Source: JAJFUI01 sp963754135
GTDB lineage: Bacteria; Planctomycetota; Planctomycetia; Pirellulales; Thermoguttaceae
Direction: 5' to 3'
Assembly (NCBI GenBank): GCA_963754135.1
Contig: CAVWEY010000002.1
Span: forward strand, 1,178,001-1,242,000
Length of the DNA stretch: 64,000 nucleotides
Shown: positions 29,768-38,431 of the stretch, in pieces
How positions within the stretch are numbered: the first letter of the stretch is position 1
Layout: each line of letters opens with the position of its first letter
Made by a program: the position numbers and the translations under genes
The notes under the pieces: model-generated
What the model was told of the DNA's origin: nothing
The model's database searches: none
What the model saw: the letters and a program-made list of their open reading frames with translations, nothing else

Positions 29768-30874
29768 GTGCGCCGCACCAATCAGAAACCGGAAACCAGA
29801 AATCAGAAATCCACGGCGTTTACTTTAGTGGAGCTTCTCGTGGTGATTACGATCATCGGCATTCTGATTGCGTTGCTGTTGCCGGCGGTGCAGGCCGCCC
29901 GCGAGGCCGCCAGACAGACGCAATGTAAAAACAACCTGAAGCAACTGGCGCTGGGCTGCCTGAACCACGAGCAAATCAACGGCCGACTGCCGAGTGACGG
30001 CTGGGGCTGGCGCTGGGTCGGCGACGCCGACCGCGGCAGCGATTGGCGGCAGCCAGGCGGTTGGATCTACAACGTCCTGCCCTATGTCGAGCAACCGGCA
30101 TTGCACGACCTCGGCTTGGGCGCCAATCCGTGGAACGGCACGGAGAAGCTGGCCGCCAACTGCCGGCGGATGCAAACGCCGATTGCCGCGCTCACCTGCC
30201 CCACACGCCGCCAAGCTGGGCTGTTCCCCTTCGTCCTCTCCAGCGGCACTCGGGGCTTGGGCTTCTGCAACGCCAACACGCCAACCACGGTGGCTCGCTC
30301 CGATTACACAGGCAACTCCGGCGATCTGTTCGTAAGCGGCGATACGAACAATCCCGCGGCGTGGCACGACGGCGGACCGTCAGACGTCACCGATGTCGAG
30401 TCCCCGCCGAATCAGATGACTACCTCCGCCCGAGCGACGTTCGCTGGCGTAGCTAAACTGTCGACGGGCGTATTCTACTGCGCCAGCCACGTCACCTTGG
30501 CCGACATCACGGACGGAACGACCAACACTTACCTGATCGGCGAAAAGTACCTCAACCCTGACTGCTATGCCACGGGAACCGACGGCGGGGACAACGAATC
30601 GGCCATGATCGGCGACGACATCGACGTGATACGCTGGACGGCTTTATCCGGGATCGACCCTCAGACGGGAATCATCGTTAGCCCCTATCCTCCCCTTCAG
30701 GATTCGCCTGGCGTGACCTACGTAAACGGCTTCGGCAGCGCCCACGCCAACGGCTTCCAAATGGCCTTTTGCGATGGGTCCGTGCAGATGCTCAACTATT
30801 CGATCGATCCGCAGATCCACGGCCGGCTGGGCAATCGCAAGGACGGCCTGCCGGTCGACGGCAAGAAGTTCTAA
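29768..30874 (+). CDS. DUF1559 protein with prepilin-type N-terminus
   Basis: A 368-residue DUF1559 (SBP_bac_10) protein, the large planctomycete family with a type IV pilin-like start (FTLVELLVVITIIGILIALLL, of which F/TLVE marks the processing site) and AREAARQTQCKNNLKQLAL. The C-terminal HANGFQMAFCDGSVQML is the family H-x9-DG block. Members are exported and their role is unresolved. The start is a GTG at 29768 behind AAAGGAGCACATT. Upstream in-frame codons read through repeat sequence and are rejected. Confidence 0.93.
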   Translation: MRRTNQKPETRNQKSTAFTLVELLVVITIIGILIALLLPAVQAAREAARQTQCKNNLKQLALGCLNHEQINGRLPSDGWGWRWVGDADRGSDWRQPGGWIYNVLPYVEQPALHDLGLGANPWNGTEKLAANCRRMQTPIAALTCPTRRQAGLFPFVLSSGTRGLGFCNANTPTTVARSDYTGNSGDLFVSGDTNNPAAWHDGGPSDVTDVESPPNQMTTSARATFAGVAKLSTGVFYCASHVTLADITDGTTNTYLIGEKYLNPDCYATGTDGGDNESAMIGDDIDVIRWTALSGIDPQTGIIVSPYPPLQDSPGVTYVNGFGSAHANGFQMAFCDGSVQMLNYSIDPQIHGRLGNRKDGLPVDGKKF

Positions 30875-30912
30875 CCTGGACTTAGCGGGCGACTGGAAGG
30901 GAGATCTACCAA

Positions 30913-31965
30913 GTGATTCCGAATACCGGTTGGGCTCTTGCCGTGGTGATCTTGGGGGCCGTCGGCGCGGCGGCCGCAGGTCCCAAGTACCCCGATGGCC
31001 GCCCCGAAGCGACGCTCCGTATGGAGGCAAAGGACCAGGGCGTGTTGCTAAGACACGGCGGTGGACCCGGGCAGTGCGACAGCCTCGGATCGCGGGAATC
31101 GCTGATCTTTCAGGAGAACGGCGTGTATCACTTATTCTACGACGGCGCCGGACCGATGGGATGGCTGGCCTGTCTGGCCACGAGCAAGGACCTGAAGACC
31201 TGGGAGAAGAAGGGGCCGGTCCTGGGCCTGGGCAAACGGGGCGAAATGGACTCCGGCACGGCGAGTTCCCCTTGGGTGATCTTCGATGGACAGCGGTGGC
31301 ACATGTTCTACGTCGGGTCGCCAAACACATCGCCACCACCGGACCGAGTGCCGTCCTTTCCCTACCTGACTCTGAAGGCCGAGAGCAGATGGCTGGCCGG
31401 GCCGTGGATCAAGCAACCGCGCGTGGTTCCATTCCGCCCGAAGCCCGGCACTTACTACCGCGACACGGCCAGCCCTGGACACATCGTGAAACAGGGGGAG
31501 GAATACCTGATGTTCTTCAGTGCGTCGATGAAGCGCACAATAGGCATCGCCCGCACGAAAGACTTGAATGGATCGTGGACACTCGATCCGCGGCCGATCG
31601 TCTCGCCCGAGGAACAGATTGAAAATTCCTCGCTCTACTACGAGCCGACGAACAAGACCTGGTTCCTGTTCACCAATCACATCGGTCTCGACCGCGGCGA
31701 GCACGCGGGCGAGTACACCGACGCCGTATGGGTGTACTGGTCGAAGGATCTGAACAGGTGGGACGCCAAGGGTAAGGCGGTGGCGTTGGACGGGCGAAAC
31801 TGCACCTGGTCCAAGAAGTGCATCGGCATGCCGTCGGTCGTCAAGGTCGGCAACCGCCTGGCAATGTTCTACGATGCGCCCGGCGGGGACCGCACGTGCG
31901 GCATGGGACATGACATCGGACTAGCATGGCTGACGTTGCCACTGAGTCCGCCCAAAGCTCCATGA
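30913..31965 (+). CDS. Secreted five-bladed β-propeller glycosidase-like protein
   Basis: A 350-residue protein with a signal peptide (ALAVVILGAVGAAAAG) and repeated β-propeller motifs typical of the GH43/GH32/GH130-like clan: ESLIFQENGVYHLFYDG, TSKDLKTWEKKGPVL, WVIFDGQRWHMFYVGSP, YLMFFSASM, WVYWSKDLNRWDAKG. It probably acts on plant or algal polysaccharides in the periplasm, but the exact family and substrate cannot be told. The start is a GTG at 30913 after GGAAGGGAG. It is inserted between a complete DUF1559 gene and the 3' remnant of another. Confidence 0.8.
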   Translation: MIPNTGWALAVVILGAVGAAAAGPKYPDGRPEATLRMEAKDQGVLLRHGGGPGQCDSLGSRESLIFQENGVYHLFYDGAGPMGWLACLATSKDLKTWEKKGPVLGLGKRGEMDSGTASSPWVIFDGQRWHMFYVGSPNTSPPPDRVPSFPYLTLKAESRWLAGPWIKQPRVVPFRPKPGTYYRDTASPGHIVKQGEEYLMFFSASMKRTIGIARTKDLNGSWTLDPRPIVSPEEQIENSSLYYEPTNKTWFLFTNHIGLDRGEHAGEYTDAVWVYWSKDLNRWDAKGKAVALDGRNCTWSKKCIGMPSVVKVGNRLAMFYDAPGGDRTCGMGHDIGLAWLTLPLSPPKAP

Positions 31966-32100
31966 GCATATCCCAGCGGACTGGGCATGGGCCTTTGCAG
32001 CGGCTCGGTGCAGATGATCAGTTTCACGATCGACGTGGAAACGCACCGCCGTCTGGGCAACCGTAAGGACGGCATGGCGATCGACGGCAAGAAGCTCTGA
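31966..32100 (+). pseudogene. C-terminal remnant of a second DUF1559 gene
   Basis: Directly after the stop of the glycosidase-like gene, and in the same frame, the sequence reads SGLGMGLCSGSVQMISF ... RRLGNRKDGMAIDGKKL and stops. This aligns with the C-terminus of the complete DUF1559 protein upstream (GRLGNRKDGLPVDGKKF). The diagnostic His has become Tyr and DG has become SG. The rest of that gene is missing. Confidence 0.85.
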
Positions 32101-32152
32101 GGCTGGCTCGCCTTGCCGCCGGATACTATACTGCACGCGGTTGGGATAGAGT

Positions 32153-32220
32153 GTAGGGTGCGTGAAACGCACCGAGAGGTACGGATTCCCTGCGATCCCG
32201 GTGCGTTTCACGCACCCTAC
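32153..32220. repeat. GTAG-flanked inverted hairpin pair, family GGTGCGTGAAACGCACC
   Basis: GTAG+GGTGCGTGAAACGCACC on the left and the inverted copy ending in CACCCTAC on the right, 68 bases. It lies 35 bases ahead of the following glycosidase start. A single shorter relative (GTAGGGTGCTTTGCAC) is at 38161. Confidence 0.9.
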
Positions 32221-32254
32221 AACTCCGCTGGCCACCGCCTTAGCAGGAGATACA

Positions 32255-34164
32255 ATGACATTCAGGATATTGACCGCGCTCGTTCTCGGCGTCCCGCTGT
32301 TGCTGGCCCGTGCGGTGGCGGCCGAACCGCCAGTGAAGATCACGGAAGGGAAAGACTCTCTGCGGGCGGCGAGCGGGTACTTGGAGGTGGAGGTCTCGCT
32401 GACGCAGCCGCAGTTGATGCGCCTTGCCGTGGACAGCTTGGGGCGGGGACATTTTCAGCCCGGCACGCTGCGGCCGCCAGCCGCCGCGCCGCGGCCGACC
32501 ACGGCCAAACGCACCGGCACGACGCTGGAATACGGCCGCCCGGGCGCGCCGCCGTCGGCTCCGGCCCGCTGGACGTTCACACTGGACGGCCAAGGGATGA
32601 CGCTAGGCTCCCGCTGGTCGGCAGACGATCCGCCCGAGCCGGTGGTGCTGGATTTCGATCCGCGGCTGGGCCATCCCACGCTCTTGGGGCGGATCAACCC
32701 GGACGGCAGCGTTCAGTTGCCCGCGATTCTGCACCTGCCCGATCAAGGCACGTTCCGCATCACGGCGGCGGGCGTGGGCCAAGCCGCGTTGGGCTACGAC
32801 GCCCACCGCGCTAAGAAGGGCTACGTGAAAATCACCTTCCCGCCCGCCACCAAGGAGCGGCCGCAGGTGGAGTACCGATGGCAGGTCGTCAGCATCTATC
32901 CCCGGCTTGCGGGGATCGAAGGAGACCGGCGTTTCGACGGTTTCCGCCGCAATTGGTTGAACATCCTGCAACTCAACCCCAGCTTGCGGATGCTGGCCAA
33001 TCATTCGGCCAGCGACAGCGCGGCGTTGTGCTATTACGAGTACGCCGACGTCGCCCGGCACACGCCGCCGCTGGCCGAGGGCCTTGACGCCCTGGTCATG
33101 GTCCGCCAGAGCTTGGATCGCATCCTCTCGGCGCGCCGGCCTACGGGATGCCCGGCTACGTGATGTTCGACCAGACCGGCACGGACCAACGCTATCCCGT
33201 CGCCTCGCTGGACACCTATCCGTCGCTATTGATCGCGGCCCACGAGTACGTCTGCGGAAGTGGCGACGATGCCTGGCTCAAGAAAAACTATGCCGGCCTG
33301 CGGCAGTGGGCCGACAGCTTGCTGGCCACCGACCGCGACGGCAACGGCCTGTTCGAGTATCACATGAGCGGCAATTCCAACTCCTGGCTTCCCAAGGGCG
33401 CTCGGGAGTCGGCGGTCAACCCGAGCAACTGGTGGGACACCATCGGCTTCGGGCACGAGGACGCCTACGCCAATGCGCTGGCCTACCGCGCCCTGGGCGG
33501 CATGGCGGAGTTGGCCGGGCGGCTGGGCAAAGACGCCGATGCCGCCCGCTTCCGCGCCGCCGCCGAGAAGCTCCACGGCGCGTACTTCAGGGCTTTCTAC
33601 AACCCGGCCACGGGTGTGCTGGCCGGCTGGCGGAGCGCCGACGGGCAGTTGCACGACTACTACTTCCTCTTTGTCAACGGCATCGCCATCCATTACGGCC
33701 TGGTCGAGAAGGACCGGGCCAATGCGATCATGGACCGGTTGCTGGCGAAGATGAAGGAGGCCGGCTATACGCGTTTCGACCTGGGCCTGCCCGGCAATCT
33801 CATCCCCGTGGCTAAGAAAGACTATGTCAACACGGATCCGCGCTGGGGCGGCGGGCAGAAGGAGGACAACTCGGACGGTTTTCAGCGTTACGAAAACGGC
33901 GGAGCGACCGCCTGCTTCGCCTATTTCACGCTGGCCGCCCTCTATGATCTCGGCCGCCGCGAGGAGGCGGACCGCATCCTGTTCCCACTGCTGGAGGCCA
34001 TCGAGAAGGGCGGCTTCCGCGGCCGCGGCCCCAACGGCCGAAGCAACGACTGGAAAGCCTGGGACGGCACGCCCTGGGGCTACGAGGGCTTCCTCGGCGA
34101 CAACTACTACGCCCTGCTGGCCGTGCTTCGGCGTCAAGCGTATATTGTAGGGCATGGCCGATAA
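32255..34164 (+). CDS. Secreted six-hairpin glycosidase-like protein, frameshifted near 33140
   Basis: About 636 residues once repaired. A signal peptide is followed by a β-sandwich N-terminal half and an (α/α)6 C-terminal half typical of GH15/63-type glycosidases (DQRYPVASLDTYPSLLIAAHEYV; NSWLPKGARESAVNPSNWWDTIGFGHEDAY read in parts; GGATACFAYF). One base appears lost near 33140, where SARRPTG should continue as YGMPGYVMFDQTGTDQ. The ATG at 32255 follows AGGAGA. It probably hydrolyses oligosaccharides in the periplasm with the β-propeller protein upstream. The stop overlaps the holA start. Confidence 0.8.
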
Positions 34165-35218
34165 ACCGATCGCCGCCCTGGATTACCTCGCCAAGCCGGA
34201 GAAGCACCCGCCGCGGCCGGTCTGCGCGGTGTTTGGGGATGAGGCGTTCCTGCGGCGGCAGGTGATTCTGGGGCTGCGGACGGTCGTCTCTGGGGGGGAC
34301 GACGGCGACTTCTCGCTCAGCACGTTCGACGGCCGCAGCGCCGTGCTGCGGGACGTGCTCGATGAGCTTGCCACCGTGGCCATGTTCGGCGGGGGCAGGC
34401 GGCTGGCCGTGGTCGAGGAGGCCGGCGAGTTCGTCTCGCGTTATCGGGCGGAACTCGAGGACTACGTCGCCCGGCCTAGCGCGAGCGGCGTGCTGGTGCT
34501 GGAGTTGGATTCGCTGCCCAGCAACACGCGGCTCTATAAGTCGATTGCCGCCGAGGGGCTGTTGGTCGATTGCGGCGCCCCCGCGCCCGCGCGGCTGACA
34601 AAATGGCTCGCCGACTGGGCGAAACAACGTCACGGCGTGCAGGTTCCGCCGGCGGCCGGTGAAATGCTGATCGAAACCATCGGGCCGGAATTGGGGCTCC
34701 TGGACCAGGAACTGGCCAAGCTGGCCCTCCTGGCCGGCGAAGACCGGAAGATCACCCCGGAGATGGTCGGCCGGTCGGTGGGCGGATGGCGGGCCAAGAC
34801 CACCTGGGAAATGCTCGACGCCGCCCTGGACGGCAAGGTCCCCGAGGCCATGCTGCAACTCGACCGGCTCTTGGCGTCGGGCGAGCAGCCGGTGGGGCTT
34901 TTGGGGCAGATTTCCGCCTCGTTGCGCCGCTTTGCCGCCGCCACGCGGCTGGTGCTCCAGGCCGAGGCGGCCCATCGTCGCCCCAACCTCCGCAATGCTC
35001 TCGAACAGGCCGGCGTCCGCTCGTTCGTGCTCCAGAAGGCCGAACGGCAACTCCGCCTGCTGGGCCGGCATCGCGGCGCACAGCTCTACCGCTGGCTGTT
35101 GCAGGCCGACTTGGACCTGAAGGGCGAGAGCACGATGCCGCCGCGGTTGATCCTCGAACGGCTGATCGTCCGGCTGGCCGCGCCACAGAGTGCTATTTGC
35201 GCCGTCCGCCCAGCTTAA
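34154..35218 (+). CDS. holA: DNA polymerase III delta subunit
   Basis: A 354-residue δ subunit of the clamp loader, which opens the β-clamp during replication. The family features are the N-terminal VCAVFGDEAFLRRQ, GGGRRLAVVEEAGEF, LVLELDSLPSNTRLYKS and the C-terminal collar helices (AMLQLDRLLASGEQPVGLLGQISASLRRF). Length is usual. The ATG sits within the end of the preceding glycosidase gene, an odd overlap between unrelated functions. Confidence 0.93.
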   Translation: MADKPIAALDYLAKPEKHPPRPVCAVFGDEAFLRRQVILGLRTVVSGGDDGDFSLSTFDGRSAVLRDVLDELATVAMFGGGRRLAVVEEAGEFVSRYRAELEDYVARPSASGVLVLELDSLPSNTRLYKSIAAEGLLVDCGAPAPARLTKWLADWAKQRHGVQVPPAAGEMLIETIGPELGLLDQELAKLALLAGEDRKITPEMVGRSVGGWRAKTTWEMLDAALDGKVPEAMLQLDRLLASGEQPVGLLGQISASLRRFAAATRLVLQAEAAHRRPNLRNALEQAGVRSFVLQKAERQLRLLGRHRGAQLYRWLLQADLDLKGESTMPPRLILERLIVRLAAPQSAICAVRPA

Positions 35219-35319
35219 CGCAATCGCCGCCTATTTCACCCTTGCACGGGGCGGGCTTTTCCACTAACATCCAACCCCTCTGTGCCGGGGGGAAGAAGAC
35301 ATGTTTCCGGCATTATTGG

Positions 35320-35339
35320 CGGCTGGAGTTGCCTCCTAC
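35320..35339. repeat. Single GTAG-type hairpin upstream of the lipoprotein gene
   Basis: The inverted half-element GGAGTTGCCTCCTAC belongs to the same family as the pairs at 42706, 55023 and 58598. Only one hairpin is present here, close to the ribosome-binding region of the next gene. Confidence 0.6.
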
Positions 35340-35356
35340 AGGTACACCGCGGCACC

Positions 35357-36796
35357 ATGTCCAGGTCCTGGCCGATCATCGCCGTAGTCCTTGCGAGCCT
35401 GGGCGTTCCGGGCTGCGCCTCGTCGCCCTGGTCGGCAGGCAATGCGGCATCGACCGCCGCGGCCACGCCGGTGGCCGCCAACCGGGCGACCGAGGTCCCG
35501 TCGCCTTCCGGCACGCCGGGGCAAGGGGACGCCGAACGGCTCCAAAGCGTGATGGCCGAGTTGCGGCAGCTTGGCGCGATCGACCCCGCCGCCCAGGACC
35601 GACTGCTCGAGGACCTCCGCCGCAGCGACCCGGCGATCTGGCCGCTGGTGATCCAGCAGTGCCGGGCGACGCTGGCCTACCGTCGCCGGGCGATGGAACA
35701 GCAGGGCGGAATGGCCGAAGGGCGTGAAAAAGGGGACAGTCCCCATTTGCCGGGACGGCCCGAAGGGTGCTTCGCACAAATGGGGACTGTCCCCTTTTTC
35801 ACGCCGCCGCAAAGGGAATATCCGTCGACTTGCACGCGGGCTGCCGATGAAGCGAACCCCTGGTGGAGCAGACCTCCGGCTCCCGCAGCCGCAGGTCAGC
35901 CGCCTGCCCCACAGAACGGGATTGCCGGCCAGCCGCCTTATCGGCGCACGGATGCAACGCCCGCACCACAAGCCGGCCCGCAGGACGTCTGCGGTTTCCG
36001 GCCCGCGAGTGCCGCGGCGCCGCCGTCGAGTCAGGTGATGCAGGCGTCCTATGCGGCGCCGGTGGCGCCGGCGGCGGGGGACTGGCGGGGGTGGCTTACT
36101 GCGGCGATTGACGCGATGGAGGCCCAGACGCCGGGGAACCCGCGCACGCCGGCCGAAGTCGCCCAACAGGCCCGGCTGCGGATGCTCTACGCCGCGGCGG
36201 GCCGGCGGGAGGACGCGGCCCGGCCCATCCCCGGCGCCCCGCCTGCCACACAGCAGTTCGTCTCGAAGGAGCTTGACGGGCTGGGGGCCTGGCTCGACGT
36301 CGAGCGGACGCCCGACGCCGCCCGGCGGGCCGCCGAGACCAAGCCCGTCCTGGCCGAGGCGCTGGGCAAGCTGGCCGAGTCGGCCCCCTTGACGGTCCGC
36401 CACCTGGCCTTCTGCACCGAAGTCCTCAGCTTCGGCTGCGCAAAACGCTTCGACAAGTACGAGTTTGCGGCGAACCAGGAGGTGCTGCTCTACGCCGAGG
36501 TCGAGAACTTCGCCTCCGAGCCGACCCCCAAGGGCTACCATACGTCGCTGCGGAGCAGCTATCAGATCCTCGACGCCCGCGGCGGGCGGGTCGCCGAGCA
36601 CACCTTCGCCCCCACCGAGGAATACTGCCAAAACCTCCGCCGCGATTTCTTCATCGGCTACCACCTCCGCCTGCCGAAGCAACTCACTCCCGGCAAGTAC
36701 ACGCTACGGCTCTCGATCGAGGACCTCATGTGCCGGAAGACCGGCCAGGCGTCGGTCGAGTTCTCCGTCAAGGACGCCGGCGGGGCCGGCAAGTAG
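35357..36796 (+). CDS. Predicted lipoprotein of unknown function with an in-frame palindromic element
   Basis: A 479-residue protein. The N-terminal hydrophobic stretch ends in GVPGC, a plausible lipobox. The low-complexity middle is rich in Pro and Ala. The C-terminal ~200 residues form a conserved-looking domain (FCTEVLSFGCAKRFDKYEF; LLYAEVENFASEPTPKGYH; PGKYTLRLSIEDLMCRKTG) that looks like a β-sandwich. A palindromic element at 35721-35805 is translated within residues ~122-150. A GTAG-type hairpin (35320-35339) lies 17 bases before the ATG. No function is recognised. Confidence 0.75.
   Translation: MSRSWPIIAVVLASLGVPGCASSPWSAGNAASTAAATPVAANRATEVPSPSGTPGQGDAERLQSVMAELRQLGAIDPAAQDRLLEDLRRSDPAIWPLVIQQCRATLAYRRRAMEQQGGMAEGREKGDSPHLPGRPEGCFAQMGTVPFFTPPQREYPSTCTRAADEANPWWSRPPAPAAAGQPPAPQNGIAGQPPYRRTDATPAPQAGPQDVCGFRPASAAAPPSSQVMQASYAAPVAPAAGDWRGWLTAAIDAMEAQTPGNPRTPAEVAQQARLRMLYAAAGRREDAARPIPGAPPATQQFVSKELDGLGAWLDVERTPDAARRAAETKPVLAEALGKLAESAPLTVRHLAFCTEVLSFGCAKRFDKYEFAANQEVLLYAEVENFASEPTPKGYHTSLRSSYQILDARGGRVAEHTFAPTEEYCQNLRRDFFIGYHLRLPKQLTPGKYTLRLSIEDLMCRKTGQASVEFSVKDAGGAGK
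35721..35805. repeat. In-frame palindromic element, family GTGAAAAAGGGGACAGTCCCC
   Basis: GGCGTGAAAAAGGGGACAGT on the left is matched by its inverse ACTGTCCCCTTTTTCACGCC on the right, around 30 spacer bases. Each arm also contains a small hairpin (GGGGACAGTCCCC). It is read as REKGDSPHLPG ... FAQMGTVPFFTPP in the lipoprotein. Confidence 0.9.
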
Positions 36797-36874
36797 CCGG
36801 GAGAACGTCGCGGGAAAGCCTGGTGAATACGCATTAGGCTTGTCAGAACGCTTCTGTAACTCTGCGAGGATGTT

Positions 36875-37021
36875 ATGAAGGCATACCGTATTGAATTCGC
36901 GGGTAGTCCTCTCGGTTCTGTGTTTGCCGTGATTTTGATAACCCTCCTGTGTTTCAGTCTCATAGGATTGCCGCTCGCCATCGCCATTCTTCCGACTTTG
37001 TACCGGATTGTGGAAGAGTAG
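36875..37021 (+). CDS. Small 48-residue membrane protein
   Basis: A short frame with ATG at 36875 behind GCGAGGATGTT: MKAYRIEFAGSPLGSV, then a long hydrophobic stretch (FAVILITLLCFSLIGLPLAI) and a basic-acidic end LYRIVEE. One or two membrane passes. It is less GC-rich than its surroundings and stands alone between the lipoprotein and the RmlD-like gene. No homologue is recognised. Confidence 0.55.
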   Translation: MKAYRIEFAGSPLGSVFAVILITLLCFSLIGLPLAIAILPTLYRIVEE

Positions 37022-37173
37022 CGAGCCATAAATCGGTGGTCTCCAACTGACCCACTACCTGAACACGGAGGGCACTGACAATGGGTGCCTTCCGCTCTAT
37101 AATAAAGGATTCGCAGTACCCGACTGCAAATCGGAAACTGCACGTCCGCAGCCTCTGTGTCCTCGGTGTCTCC

Positions 37174-38228
37174 GTGGTGTTTCCCCCTTCGCCCCCTGAA
37201 ATACCGCTGCCGCTGCTGATTACCGGCGTAGCCGGCGTGCCGGGCTACAACGCCATGGCCTACTTCGCCGCGAAGTATCCCGGCCGGGTCGTCGGCATCC
37301 GTCAGGCCGAAAACTTCCGGCTCAAGGGGCCGGGCATTTTGGCCTGCAACGCCGAAGACCGCGTGGCCCTGGCAAGGCTCTTCGCGGAACAGCAATTCGC
37401 CTCGGTGCTGGATTGCGCCGGCAACTGCGCGCTCAGGCAGTGCGAACTGGCCCCGGAGTTGGCGTGGCGGATCAACGTCGAGGGGGTGCGGAACTTGCTC
37501 TCGCAAACGGTGCCCCGCGGCGTCCGGTTGGTGCATCTCTCCTGCGATCTGGTGTTCTCCGGCGCCGACGGCCGCGGCGGCTACGTCGAAACCGACGCGA
37601 CCGACCCGGTGACGGTGTACGGCCGGACGATGGTGGCGGGCGAGGAGGCCATTCTGGCCGCCTACGCCGGAAAAGGGGACACGCCTGCATCTTGCGGATT
37701 TCGCTGCCGATGGGCGTCAGCTTTAACGGCCACGCCGGGGCCATCGACTGGATCGCCTCGCGGTTCAAGAAGTCCCGGCCCGCCACGCTCTATTTCGACG
37801 AGGTCCGCACGCCCACCTACGCCGATTGCCTCAACCGGCTGTGCGAGCGCGTGCTGGGCAACGGGCTGAGCGGCATTTTTCACGCCGGCGGGCCGCGGCG
37901 GTTGACGCTCTACCAGATCGCCCAGATCGTCAACCGCGTGGGCGGATACGACCCCGACTGCCTGATGGGCATTCCGCGCCACCAGGCCGGCCCGATCCCG
38001 CCGCGGGCGGGCAACGTCTCGATGGATTCCAGCAAGGTCAAGGCCGCGCTCGGCGGCGATCCCTTTACCCCCTGGCCCTATTGCGAGTCGCTCGTGCCCA
38101 CGCACCCGGACTGGCACCGCGAGCGTCCGCCCGGCGAGCCCCGTTCGCCCATGCATCTCCGTAGGGTGCTTTGCACGAATCCAGCCAGAAGAGGCGGCCA
38201 TCCAGCCTGTCTTGCAACTCCTTCCTAA
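37174..38228 (+). CDS. RmlD-like sugar-nucleotide reductase, frameshifted near 37684
   Basis: About 350 residues once repaired. An extended SDR enzyme with the Rossmann start LLITGVAGVPGYNAMAYF, the active-site-type strand HLSCDLVFSGADGRGGY and VYGRTMVAGEEAILAAY (YxxxK position altered), then ILRISLPMGVSFNGHAG and GIFHAGGPRRLTLYQIAQIV in the shifted frame. One base is missing near 37684. It resembles dTDP-4-dehydrorhamnose reductase-type proteins that make nucleotide sugars for surface polymers. The start is uncertain: a GTG near 37174 or 37177 is used because earlier codons read repeat-like noncoding sequence. The last ~20 residues read through a GTAGGGTGC repeat. Confidence 0.75.
38161..38177. 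repeat. Single GTAG-type hairpin at the 3' end of the RmlD-like gene
   Basis: GTAGGGTGCTTTGCAC, a lone short hairpin related to the element at 32153-32220, read through by the end of the coding frame. Confidence 0.55.
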
Positions 38229-38376
38229 TTTGTACGGCCGTCTACTCTGAGGCGGCATGGAGACGCGGCATCCGGCCGCGTTGCGGCACGTTTCCCCGAT
38301 ACGCGCCTCAGCATTACTCTGCTTGACACACCGCCTTCCGATCGGAGAATTACCGCATACCAAGGGAGGGGTTTTT

Positions 38377-38431
38377 ATGGACCGGCCGGAATGTGAAATC
38401 GGGATCGTGGGCCTGGGCGTGATGGGCCGCG
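38377..38431 (+). pseudogene. 5' remnant of 6-phosphogluconate dehydrogenase (gnd)
   Basis: An ATG behind an excellent GGGAGGGG ribosome-binding site begins MDRPECEIGIVGLGVMGR, the NAD(P)-binding GxGxMG start of 6-phosphogluconate dehydrogenase. After 18 codons the homology stops, because the sequence becomes the antisense of the pgl 3' end. Pgl and Gnd act consecutively in the pentose phosphate pathway, so the remnant probably marks a former gnd next to pgl, lost by a rearrangement at about 38430. Confidence 0.65.
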
